This document shows, piece after piece, positions 1 through 5,689 of a stretch of DNA of 6,902 nt; positions within the stretch are counted from its first letter, which is position 1; every line of letters starts with the position of its first letter. The stretch is taken from the NCBI GenBank assembly GCA_945897655.1, contig CAMDHB010000195.1, positions 1 to 6,902 of the forward strand. The letters run 5' to 3'. The notes below the pieces were generated by a model. That model was given only the letters and a program-made list of their open reading frames with translations. It had not been told where the DNA came from and did not search any database. Made by a program: the position numbers and the translations under genes. Source of the stretch: Pseudorhodobacter antarcticus (GTDB lineage Bacteria > Pseudomonadota > Alphaproteobacteria > Rhodobacterales > Rhodobacteraceae).

Positions 1-441
1 GGCCTGCAGCACGATATAGCTTTTGTCGACCGGCCCGCCCGCCACGGCCAGCGTCTGCCCCTCAAGATCGGCCACCGATTTGACCGGCCCGGCGGGGTTG
101 ACCATCAACCCGCCCACCACCAGCGAATGCGGCACAAAGGTGAAATCCGCGCCCGCGTTGCGCTGGATCGACACCCAGACGAAATCTGACAGCATCGCGT
201 CCACTTCGCCCGCCTGCAGGGCCACCTGGCCCGCCTTGCTGTCGGCCACGCCGCGCACGTCGACCTTGACATGGAACTGCTGGTCCAACCCGGCCGCCTG
301 CATTGCCGCGATTTCCCAGGATGCCGTGCCCCCCTCTTGCAGGGCGATCGTGATTTCCTTGGCATCCGGTGAAAACGCCGATGTTGCAAACCACGCGGCC
401 CCCATCAACCCGGCGATCACGCCCCTTCTGTTCATCCTCAT
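1..441 (-). CDS. Periplasmic ABC substrate-binding protein, NitT/TauT (NMT1-like) type, N-terminal 147 residues
   Basis: The reading frame is open from ATG 441 to the window edge, so only the first 147 residues are visible. Residues 1-23 form an export signal (MRMNRRGV, then a hydrophobic stretch). The mature part opens with KEITIALQEGGTASWEIAA, typical of a first strand and ligand-facing loop in SsuA/TauA/NMT1-like binding proteins. It continues with a segment around residue 78 (AGEVDAMLSDFVWVS) and the characteristic VADLEGQTLAVAGG near residues 123-136. In the family such proteins deliver small organic molecules (sulfonates, thiamine precursors, nitrate-like ligands) to an ABC importer in the inner membrane. 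The ligand here cannot be told. ATG 441 is chosen because AGAGGG at 451-456 lies a good distance upstream and the signal peptide starts there; ATG 435 is an alternative, and an in-frame ATG at 498 has no support. It is divergent from the PQQ-associated operon, so its role may be linked to alcohol oxidation, but that is inference. Confidence 0.85.
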   Translation of the reverse strand, partial: MRMNRRGVIAGLMGAAWFATSAFSPDAKEITIALQEGGTASWEIAAMQAAGLDQQFHVKVDVRGVADSKAGQVALQAGEVDAMLSDFVWVSIQRNAGADFTFVPHSLVVGGLMVNPAGPVKSVADLEGQTLAVAGGPVDKSYIVLQA

Positions 442-461
442 AGCAGCAGTCCCTCTTGCAT

Positions 462-474
462 CGTAACTGTTACG
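462..474. promoter_or_regulatory. Perfect 6-1-6 dyad CGTAACTGTTACG, candidate operator
   Basis: CGTAAC and GTTACG are exact reverse complements around one central T. The dyad lies 21 bp upstream of ATG 441 and immediately downstream of the predicted transcription start of the leftward gene, a position where a bound repressor would block initiation. No regulator gene is present in the window and I do not recognise the site as a named operator. Confidence 0.4.
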
Positions 475-481
475 GCCCTTG

Positions 482-510
482 CTAACATGCGGGCTCATTA
501 AACTTGCCAA
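482..510 (-). promoter_or_regulatory. Candidate sigma70-type promoter for the leftward binding-protein gene
   Basis: Read on the minus strand, TTGGCA (505-510) matches the -35 consensus at five of six bases. It is followed after 17 bp by TGTTAG (482-487), a weak -10 with three of six matches. The predicted start of transcription is near 475, directly beside the dyad at 462-474. The call rests on spacing and position only. Confidence 0.35.
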
Positions 511-520
511 TGTACTACAT
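510..520. promoter_or_regulatory. Perfect 5-1-5 dyad ATGTACTACAT in the divergent control region
   Basis: ATGTA and TACAT are exact reverse complements around a central C. The dyad touches the predicted -35 of the leftward promoter and lies 14 bp upstream of the candidate -35 of the rightward operon. It has the same odd-spaced design as the dyad at 462-474, with centres 47 bp apart. Short dyads also arise by chance, so confidence is low. Confidence 0.3.
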
Positions 521-533
521 CGGTCCCGCCGAA

Positions 534-562
534 TTGACGCAAGGTCCGGCCCACTAGAAAAT
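534..562 (+). promoter_or_regulatory. Candidate sigma70-type promoter for the four-gene operon
   Basis: TTGACG (534-539) is followed after 17 bp by GAAAAT (557-562), giving five of six and four of six matches to the -35 and -10 consensus. Transcription would start near 569, leaving a leader of about 39 nt before ATG 608, which suits the ribosome binding site at 598-603. A perfect TATAAT at 586-591 has no -35 partner and would leave almost no leader. Confidence 0.4.
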
Positions 563-607
563 GGACCTCGAACCGCGCCAAAAACTATAATCAGTCAGGG
601 GAGTAGC

Positions 608-1024
608 ATGTCAAAAACCGCATTTTTCTTTTGCCTTTCGTTGATCGGGGTTGCCCCTGTGGCATTTGCCGAAGGCAACCTTGCCTCACAGCCCATCGAC
701 CTGCCGCAGCTGATGCTGAAGGGCGATTTGTCGATGTCGCAGACCGAATATGCCCTGGAAACCGGCAAATACTACCGGATCGAGATTTCGTCGGACGGGC
801 AAGAGGAGTTTGCCTGGATGTCGCCGGAACTGTTCCGCAACGCCTGGGTCAACCAGATCGTGGTGAACGAGCTGGAGGTGAAGGCTTACGGCGTCTACAG
901 CCTGGAATTCGATGCCGAAGGGACGTTCGAGATGACCTTTGTCCCGATCCGTCCGGGTCGCTATGACTTTTGGGTTGATGGCTATGAAGGGCGGGGCATG
1001 CTGGGCGCCTTTGTGGTGAACTGA
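608..1024 (+). CDS. Exported cupredoxin-like protein, first gene of the PQQ-associated operon
   Basis: The product is 138 residues. ATG 608 is chosen over upstream in-frame codons because AGGGGAG (597-603) precedes it and a signal peptide begins there (hydrophobic 4-20, likely cleavage after VAFA at residue 21). The mature part of about 117 residues is predominantly beta. Its end reads FVPIRPGRYDFWVDGYEGRG and then MLGAFVVN, which matches the closing strands of a cupredoxin fold (family pattern: RPG-x-Y-x-F-x-C-x-x-x-x-H-x-x-M-x-G-x-F). The Cys and His copper ligands are absent in that loop; only Met131 sits in ligand position. The single Cys (residue 9) is in the signal peptide. Copper binding of the type 1 kind is therefore unlikely. 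It is separated by 1 bp from the propeller gene and must be cotranscribed with the transporter genes. It is probably periplasmic, either binding another ligand or acting as a structural partner. Fold assignment is by eye; function is unknown. Confidence 0.8.
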   Translation: MSKTAFFFCLSLIGVAPVAFAEGNLASQPIDLPQLMLKGDLSMSQTEYALETGKYYRIEISSDGQEEFAWMSPELFRNAWVNQIVVNELEVKAYGVYSLEFDAEGTFEMTFVPIRPGRYDFWVDGYEGRGMLGAFVVN

Positions 1025-1025
1025 G

Positions 1026-1991
1026 ATGAAGCGCTGGTTGCTTGCCGCCGCCATCGGCCTTTGCGCGACGCCCGGGTTGACCAAGGACACCGGCCTGATC
1101 TTCATCAGCCTGGAACGGGGCAACGAAATCGTCGTGCTGAACCCCGATATGACCGAACACAAGCGCATCGAAACCTCGCGCCGGCCGCGGGACATGCATT
1201 TCAACGCGGCGCGGGACAAGCTGTATGTGGCCTGCGGCGATGACGATGTGATCGACGTGATCGACCTTGCCACGCTGGAGGTGGTTGACAGCATCCCGAC
1301 CGGCCCAAGCCCCGAGGTGTTCGCCTTTTCCCCGGATGAGGCGCAGATCTATGTCTCGAACGAGGAGGATTCGACGATGGAGATCATCGACGTCGCCTCC
1401 AAAACCGTGTCGGCCCGCGTGCCCACCGGGGCCGAGCCTGAGGGCGTGATCAATTCCATCGACGGCAAGACGGTGTTCGTCACCTCCGAAGTGGCCGACA
1501 TGGTGCATGTCGTTGATATCGCTACGGCGCGGGTGACCAAGAACATCATCGTCGGCACCCGTCCCCGCCGTTTTGTCGTCACGCCCGATGGGGCCGAATT
1601 ATGGGTCAGTGACGAGCTTTCGTCCGAAGTTCACGTCATCGACCTTGCCACGCTGGAGATTGCCGAAGTGATGACCTTCCTGCCCCCCGGCTTTCGTGCC
1701 GAGGATGTGACCCCGGTTGGCATGGCCATCACCAATGATGGGTCCAAGGTCATCATCAGCCTGGGCCGGGCCAATCATGTGGCCTTTGTCGATGTCAAAT
1801 CGCGTGAGGTTCTGGCCTATGCCCTGGTCGGCAGCCGTGCCTGGGACGTTGCCCTGTCGCGGGACGAAGCAACCGCCTATGTCGCCAACGGCCTGTCGGA
1901 CGACATCACGGTGATCGACATGGCAACGATGACGCCACTGCAATCCCTGCCCGTCGGCCGCACCCCCCATTCGATCCGGGTGGATGACTGA
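1026..1991 (+). CDS. Exported seven-bladed YVTN beta-propeller protein, PQQ-dependent catabolism-associated (PedA2-like)
   Basis: The product is 321 residues. A signal peptide covers about residues 1-19 (MKRWLLAAAIGLCATPG). The rest is a run of about seven blades of 40-45 residues, each with the pattern x-V-x-V-I-D-x-A-T-x-x-V then x-x-G-x-x-P-x-x-x-x-x-S-P-D-G-x-x-x-Y-V. Clear examples start near residues 66, 108, 150, 192, 240 and 283. This matches the TIGR03866-type family, whose members have seven YVTN repeats and occur with PQQ-dependent alcohol catabolism transporters; Pseudomonas PedA2 is of this kind. Several blade loops are strongly acidic (GDDDVIDVID at 71-80, SNEEDS at 111-116, LSDD at 290-293), which would suit metal or protein contacts, though this is inference. 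The start follows the previous stop by one base with a weak GGTGA (1015-1019). The last base of its stop is the first base of the next start. It acts in the periplasm, probably with the binding protein downstream. Confidence 0.9.
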   Translation: MKRWLLAAAIGLCATPGLTKDTGLIFISLERGNEIVVLNPDMTEHKRIETSRRPRDMHFNAARDKLYVACGDDDVIDVIDLATLEVVDSIPTGPSPEVFAFSPDEAQIYVSNEEDSTMEIIDVASKTVSARVPTGAEPEGVINSIDGKTVFVTSEVADMVHVVDIATARVTKNIIVGTRPRRFVVTPDGAELWVSDELSSEVHVIDLATLEIAEVMTFLPPGFRAEDVTPVGMAITNDGSKVIISLGRANHVAFVDVKSREVLAYALVGSRAWDVALSRDEATAYVANGLSDDITVIDMATMTPLQSLPVGRTPHSIRVDD

Positions 1992-3145
1992 TGCGCGCCC
2001 TTGCCACACTGGTCGTCGGGTTGTGGGCCGGCGCTGCAATGGCCGAAGATCTGCGGATCGGTTATCTGTCGCTGGCCGATGACACGCGGTATCAGCAGGA
2101 TTGGGGCTATGCCCGCCTGATCCTGCCGCCCCCGATCCGTACCGTTGAAGGGGCGCGCATGGCCATCAGCGATCTGGCCTTTGTGGCCGAATCCGTGAAC
2201 CTGAAACCCGTGCTGGATGCCCGGGAATCCGGCCCTGATGGCCTTGCCGCGTCACTGCAGGCGATGGTTGCCGATGGCGCGGGCTTTGTCGTGCTGGACC
2301 TGCCCGCCCCCTTGGTGCAGGTCGTGGCCGAGGCGGCTGCAGACCTGCCCGTGACCCTGATCAACGCCACCGCACCCGAGGATACCGTGCGCACCGCCTG
2401 CTATCCCAACATGCTGCATGCCGGACCCTCGCTGCGCATGACGATGGACAGCTACGTGCAATACCTGCGCGCGATGAACTGGATGAAGGTTCTGGTTCTG
2501 GTGGGCGAAGATCCGTCCGATCAAGGCCTGGCCGATGCCTTTGTCACATCAGCCGAACGGATGCGGCTGGAAATCACCGGCACCCGCGCCTTCACCCTGG
2601 CCGCCAACCCCGAGGCGCGCGAGGGCAACAACGTCAAGCTGTTGACCGCCGATCTGGACTATGACGTGGTCTTTGTCGCCGACACGCGCGGCGAGTTTGG
2701 CCGCTTTATCCCCTATGCCACCCAACTGCCCCGCCCGGTCATCGGCTCGGTCGGGCTGACAGCACTGGCCTGGCACTGGGCGATGGAACGCGACGGCGCC
2801 ACGCAGGTCAGTTCCCGCTTTGACAAGATGACAGGCGGGCGCAAGATGTCTGCGGCGGATTGGTCGGTTTGGGTTGCGGTGAAATCGGTCATCTCGGCCT
2901 ATACCAAGCGCCCCGGCGCCGATCAGGCCGAGGTGCGAGAGTATATGAAATCGCCCAAGTTCCGACTGGACGGGTCCAAGGGCGTAACCCTTGGCTATCG
3001 CCCCTGGGATGGACAGTTGCGCATGCCCCTGCTTATGGCCACATCCGACGCGGTGATTGCGATTGCCCCGATTGAGGGCTATCTGCATCCTGAGACGACA
3101 CTGGACACCTTGGGAACGGATCAGGCGGAATTTGTGTGCGATTGA
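1991..3145 (+). CDS. ABC transporter periplasmic substrate-binding protein, PQQ-dependent alcohol dehydrogenase-associated (PedA1-like)
   Basis: The product is 384 residues with a clear signal peptide (MRALATLVVGLWAGAAMA, cleavage after residue 18, then EDLRIGYLSLAD). It has the two-lobe layout of the Leu/Ile/Val-type periplasmic binding fold. Lobe 1 strands lie near residues 21-30, 97-104 (GAGFVVLDLP) and 119-125. The crossover and lobe 2 include MKVLVLVGEDPSDQGLADAF (165-184) and YDVVFVADTRG (224-234). The end carries FRLDGSKGVTLGYRPWDGQL (324-343), a segment I associate with the TIGR03863-type family that travels with PQQ-dependent alcohol degradation. Cys137 and Cys383 are the only cysteines and may form a disulfide. 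The start ATG overlaps the upstream TGA by one base, and GGGTGG (1978-1983) serves as ribosome binding site. The ligand is unproven. The related Ped and Lut transporters are linked to lanthanide uptake, so a lanthanide ion or its carrier is a reasonable guess. Confidence 0.9.
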   Translation: MRALATLVVGLWAGAAMAEDLRIGYLSLADDTRYQQDWGYARLILPPPIRTVEGARMAISDLAFVAESVNLKPVLDARESGPDGLAASLQAMVADGAGFVVLDLPAPLVQVVAEAAADLPVTLINATAPEDTVRTACYPNMLHAGPSLRMTMDSYVQYLRAMNWMKVLVLVGEDPSDQGLADAFVTSAERMRLEITGTRAFTLAANPEAREGNNVKLLTADLDYDVVFVADTRGEFGRFIPYATQLPRPVIGSVGLTALAWHWAMERDGATQVSSRFDKMTGGRKMSAADWSVWVAVKSVISAYTKRPGADQAEVREYMKSPKFRLDGSKGVTLGYRPWDGQLRMPLLMATSDAVIAIAPIEGYLHPETTLDTLGTDQAEFVCD

Positions 3146-3948
3146 CGCCGTCTCAACTCCTGCTTGGTCTGTGGGTCATCATCGCCCGCGAAATTGCCAA
3201 GTTTCTGCGCCAACGCGAGCGGTTGTTTTCGTCGATGGTGCGCCCTTTGCTGTGGCTCATTGTCTTTGCCAGCGGGTTGCATGACCTGCTGGGCGTATCC
3301 ATCATCCCGCCCTACCGGACCTATACCCCCTATCAGGAATACATCCTGCCCGGTCTGATCGGCATGGTCGTGCTGTTCCAGTCGATGCAGTCCGCCCTGT
3401 CATTGGTCTATGACCGCGAGGTTGGGGTGATGCGGGTGATGCTGGTCACCCCGCTGCCCCGGCCCTTCCTGCTCTTCGCCAAGATCCTGGCCGCCACCGT
3501 GCTGGCCCTGCTGCAGGCCGCCATCTTTCTGGCGATCGCCGCCGCCTTTGGTGCAGCATTGCCGCTGAAAACCCTGGTGATGGTCTTGCCCGCCGTCATT
3601 GCCGCCGGCCTGATGCTGGGGTCGATCGGGCTGGTCGTGTCGGTCTATACCAAGCAGATCGAGAACTTTGCCGGCATGATGAACTTCGTGATCTTCCCGA
3701 TGTTCTTTCTGTCCTCAGCCCTTTACCCCCTGTGGAAACTGCGTGAGGCGGGGGTGCGTGTGATTTACACGATGGCCAACTGGAACCCCTTTACCCATGC
3801 CGTCGAACTGATCCGCTTTGCGGCCTATGGCCAATTCAACGCCCTGTCCTTTGCCGTTGTGGTGGGGACAGGACTTGTGGCCTTTGCGCTGGCCGTGCGC
3901 GGCTATAACCCGCTGGTCGGCGCGCTGGGGCAGGTCAAACGGGACTGA
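3136..3948 (+). CDS. pedC: ABC-2 type transporter permease, PedC family
   Basis: The product is 270 residues, the usual length for an ABC-2 membrane subunit. After a cytoplasmic amphipathic N-terminus (REIAKFLRQRERLFSS, 18-33) about six membrane segments are visible, near residues 35-48, 70-90, 114-138, 145-170, 180-198 and 236-254. Family marks include EYILPGLIGMVVLFQSMQSA (68-87), YDREVGVMRVMLVTPLPRP (92-110), ENFAGMMNFVIFPMFFLSSA (176-195) and WNPFTHAVELIR (216-227). These are shared with PedC-type permeases found beside PQQ alcohol dehydrogenase genes (TIGR03861 type). The start is GTG 3136, preceded by AGGCGG (3123-3128); the gene overlaps the binding-protein gene by 10 bp, which implies translational coupling. 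An ABC-2 permease needs a separate ATPase, and none is encoded in this window. ABC-2 permeases are often exporters, yet here the partner is a periplasmic binding protein, so direction of transport is not settled by sequence. Confidence 0.92.
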   Translation: MRLTPSQLLLGLWVIIAREIAKFLRQRERLFSSMVRPLLWLIVFASGLHDLLGVSIIPPYRTYTPYQEYILPGLIGMVVLFQSMQSALSLVYDREVGVMRVMLVTPLPRPFLLFAKILAATVLALLQAAIFLAIAAAFGAALPLKTLVMVLPAVIAAGLMLGSIGLVVSVYTKQIENFAGMMNFVIFPMFFLSSALYPLWKLREAGVRVIYTMANWNPFTHAVELIRFAAYGQFNALSFAVVVGTGLVAFALAVRGYNPLVGALGQVKRD

Positions 3949-4744
3949 CTGGCTGACGCCGCAGTGCCGTCATCAACCCAAAGGCCACGGTCAACGCTGC
4001 GGCGACAAACACCAACAGCAGCACGGCGGCAATCATCCATCGGGCCGGGGCGATGGCCTGCAGGTCCGCGCCCTGCCAGTTTGCCTGATCATAGATCCAG
4101 ACCCGCCCCACCTCTCCGGCCCCATCGCCCAGCAGCACTGACTGGCGCAGGGTCGCGCCCGCATCCACCGCCGCCTGACCCAGCCAGACGCGCAACACCC
4201 GCTCCTCATCCGCTGCCATGTCGCCCAGCGTCAGCGCCGTCAACCCGCTGGAGGTTGTGGTAATCTCAACCGTGCCGCTGTCCGCCTCGGCCAGGAGAGT
4301 GCCCGGCAGGGTCAAGGCGACATCGCTGCGCGCCGCACCCCTGTTCGTTATCTTGATCCGCCCGGTGAACTTGAATTCGGCCACCGACAGTATCTTGGCC
4401 AAGGGCGGGATATCGCGGATCATCTCACGCACGACCGACGGGCTGACGAGACGGGGAATAACAAGATCGATCAAGCGGCTCTGCCCCTCGGTGCCCATGG
4501 CCAGCCGCAGCGCGATATCCGTCTCAGCCCGCTTGGTCAGCTTGCCAACCAGAAAATCGGCAACCTCCTGCGGTTCCAGCCCAAAACTGCCGGGCAGTTG
4601 AAACTCCGCCAGCCGAACCTCAGCAGTCAGGGGGGGCGAAATCAGGCCGCGCAGGGTTCCCGTCATCGACAGCAAACCGCCCATGGCCAGCGTCGCAACC
4701 AGCAACCCGCCCACCACCGCCGGCCCCATCCCGAATTTCGCCAT
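3935..4744 (-). CDS. Unrecognised protein with N- and C-terminal membrane helices and a soluble domain between
   Basis: The product is 269 residues and I do not recognise its family. A helix at about residues 8-28 (VVGGLLVATLAMGGLLSMTG) and another at about 236-259 (WMIAAVLLLVFVAAALTVAF) flank a domain of about 200 residues, probably periplasmic, with a short basic cytoplasmic tail (ALRRQPVSPV). The first half of that domain looks alpha-helical and charged (55-120). The second half looks like a beta sandwich: FKFTGRIKITNRGAARSDVA at 124-143, VEITTTSSGLTALTLGDMAA at 159-178, then ERVLRVWLG. That pattern resembles an Ig-like or fibronectin-like adhesion or assembly domain. Start ATG 4744 has GGGAGG (4752-4757) seven bases upstream. 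The stop lies inside the end of the permease gene, 14 bp of tail-to-tail overlap. No cysteines or obvious catalytic motif are present. It may not be functionally tied to either neighbour. Confidence 0.8.
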   Translation of the reverse strand: MAKFGMGPAVVGGLLVATLAMGGLLSMTGTLRGLISPPLTAEVRLAEFQLPGSFGLEPQEVADFLVGKLTKRAETDIALRLAMGTEGQSRLIDLVIPRLVSPSVVREMIRDIPPLAKILSVAEFKFTGRIKITNRGAARSDVALTLPGTLLAEADSGTVEITTTSSGLTALTLGDMAADEERVLRVWLGQAAVDAGATLRQSVLLGDGAGEVGRVWIYDQANWQGADLQAIAPARWMIAAVLLLVFVAAALTVAFGLMTALRRQPVSPV

Positions 4745-5001
4745 GCCTTTGCCTCCCAGCCAATTTGCGCCAAGCTACAATCAATCCGGCCTGGTCAGGC
4801 ATTTGTTTTTCCGATTTGGTTTATTGGAAACCGGGCGATATCGCCCTTGGCCCGACGCAGGGCACAGCCATATCCGGAAGCGCCAACGCCACACACAGAC
4901 CCGCCCTCGGCAGAATCATGAACGTCAGCAGAATGACTGGTCATCCAAGCCTTCAGTTTACGCCGATGCCCAAGGGACAATCGCCAATATATTGAAAAGA
5001 C
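4745..5001. other. Intergenic stretch between the membrane protein gene and tRNA-Trp
   Basis: About 257 bp without a convincing gene. Short frames exist on both strands (for example a 49-codon leftward frame starting MTSHSADVHD near 4944), but they lack ribosome binding sites and family resemblance. No secE-like coding sequence is seen, although secE commonly follows tRNA-Trp in bacteria. Two palindromes lie here (4833-4846 and CAATATATTG at 4985-4994). I find no clear intrinsic terminator for the tRNA and no strong promoter for the leftward gene. Confidence 0.6.
4833..4846. repeat. 14-bp perfect palindrome GGGCGATATCGCCC
   Basis: The sequence equals its own reverse complement over 14 bases. 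As RNA it could only form a five-pair stem with an ATAT loop, and no T-run follows in either direction, so it is a poor terminator. It lies 89 bp upstream of the start of the leftward membrane protein gene and could be a protein-binding site. No further support is visible. Confidence 0.3.
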
Positions 5002-5077
5002 TGGCAGGAGTTGGGGGACTCGAACCCACGACCCTCGGTTTTGGAGACCGATGCTCTACCAACTGAGCTAAACTCCT
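5002..5077 (-). tRNA. trnW: tRNA-Trp, anticodon CCA
   Basis: A complete 76-nt cloverleaf with an encoded 3' CCA. The acceptor arms AGGAGTT and AACTCCT pair at all seven positions, followed by discriminator G and CCA, as expected for bacterial tRNA-Trp. The D arm holds GCTCAGTTGGTAGAGC. The anticodon stem TCGGT/ACCGA closes a seven-base loop CTCCAAA with CCA at positions 34-36. The T arm carries GTGGG-TTCGAGT-CCCCC type pairing. It reads in the same direction as tuf and the nuclease gene upstream. Neighbourhood with tuf is an old and common bacterial arrangement, which supports the call. Confidence 0.97.
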
Positions 5078-5089
5078 AGGCCTGCGGCG

Positions 5090-5118
5090 GAGTTACGGCA
5101 GTGCTGCGGGGAAATCAA
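5090..5118 (-). promoter_or_regulatory. Possible promoter for tRNA-Trp
   Basis: On the minus strand TTGATT (5113-5118) precedes TAACTC (5090-5095) by 17 bp. Transcription would begin about six bases before the mature tRNA end. The -35 is fair but the -10 is poor, so the tRNA might instead be cut from a longer transcript reading through the nuclease gene. Confidence 0.3.
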
Positions 5119-5156
5119 GGGGCGTTGCGCGAAAACCGTGCTTGAAGCCGCGCCTT

Positions 5157-5630
5157 TCAGGGTTGCCGCTGACTGGCCAGGGCGCACCAGTCGATATCCG
5201 CCATTTCAGGTGTCCACGCCTCGGCCAGACCCCGTTCGACCAATTCATCCGCCAGATAGATCCAACGATCCGACCGCCACCGCCGCACATCCGCCACAAC
5301 GCGCCCTGAATAGGCGTCATATTCTACGTCCTCAAGCCTTACTGTGCTGCCCATGTCATAGAGTTTGGAAACCTGCGCCCGCGCCTCCTCGGCCCAGACC
5401 CGCTCGGCATCACAGGCGCTGCGGCGCAGTTCGGGCGCATCAATGCCCCGCACCCGCACGGCATAGACGGCCTGAACCCCGGGCCAAAGATCGACCCGCA
5501 CATCCAGCGTGTCACCATCAATGACACGCACCACCTCGGCGTAATACAGGGCATAGGGGTTGGCCCTCTGATCCTGTGCCAGCGCCGGACCCGCCAGAAG
5601 GGCGGCAATCACAGTCAGGACCTTGCCCAT
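5157..5630 (-). CDS. Exported staphylococcal-nuclease-like (thermonuclease family) protein
   Basis: The product is 157 residues from ATG 5630. This start is preferred because GGAG (5636-5639) precedes it and it opens a signal peptide (MGKVLTVIAALLAGPALAQ, cleavage near residue 19). Longer in-frame starts would lie inside the terminator stem. The SNase fold is evident: VIDGDTLDVRV holds the two Asp of the calcium site, VRVRGIDAPELR holds the active-site Arg, a further metal-binding Asp and the catalytic Glu, and DAYSGRVVADV holds the second active-site Arg equivalent to Arg87 of the S. aureus enzyme. All key catalytic positions are therefore present. GIDAPE in place of the staphylococcal VDTPE is a common bacterial variant. 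The domain ends with LADELVERGLAEAW, the usual last helix. It should degrade nucleic acid outside the cytoplasm using calcium, as in the family. Two Cys (in RRSACDAERVW and DIDWCALAS) may pair. It sits 17 bp after the tuf terminator and upstream of tRNA-Trp. Confidence 0.9.
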   Translation of the reverse strand: MGKVLTVIAALLAGPALAQDQRANPYALYYAEVVRVIDGDTLDVRVDLWPGVQAVYAVRVRGIDAPELRRSACDAERVWAEEARAQVSKLYDMGSTVRLEDVEYDAYSGRVVADVRRWRSDRWIYLADELVERGLAEAWTPEMADIDWCALASQRQP

Positions 5631-5647
5631 TGCCACTCCATCGGTTG

Positions 5648-5676
5648 AAAAAAAGGGCCGCCCCAAAGGACGGCCC
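5648..5676 (-). terminator. Intrinsic terminator after tuf
   Basis: On the minus strand a nine-pair stem (GGGCCGTCC with GGGCGGCCC, one G-U pair) with a TTTG loop is followed by seven T. This is a strong rho-independent terminator 41 bp past the tuf stop. Its T-run ends 17 bases before the nuclease start codon, so it also forms part of that gene's leader if transcription reads through. Confidence 0.92.
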
Positions 5677-5689
5677 CGGGTTCAAGGAA

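Noticed and set aside
23..466. 147-codon rightward frame at the left edge
   Set aside because: It is the antisense shadow of the leftward binding-protein gene, which has a signal peptide, ribosome binding site and family motifs.
586..591. Perfect TATAAT as -10 box of the operon
   Set aside because: There is no -35-like sequence 16-18 bp upstream, and transcription would start at the ribosome binding site; the pair at 534-562 is better placed.
849..1508. Long open frame antisense to the propeller gene (219 codons), with others at 686-1294, 1599-2039 and 2549-3088
   Set aside because: High-GC coding DNA commonly leaves such frames open on the other strand; their proteins are rich in His, Arg and Gly without family resemblance and have no ribosome binding sites.
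3935..4744. The leftward membrane protein as the missing ABC ATPase
   Set aside because: It lacks Walker A, signature and Walker B motifs and has membrane helices at both ends.
4795..4980. 61-codon leftward frame downstream of tRNA-Trp as a diverged secE
   Set aside because: It starts with TTG without a ribosome binding site, has no hydrophobic helix and lacks the SecE pattern of basic residues before a C-terminal membrane segment.
4985..5077. tRNA-Trp 3' end as an integration site of a mobile element
   Set aside because: No integrase, no transposase and no second copy of the tRNA 3' end is present in the window.
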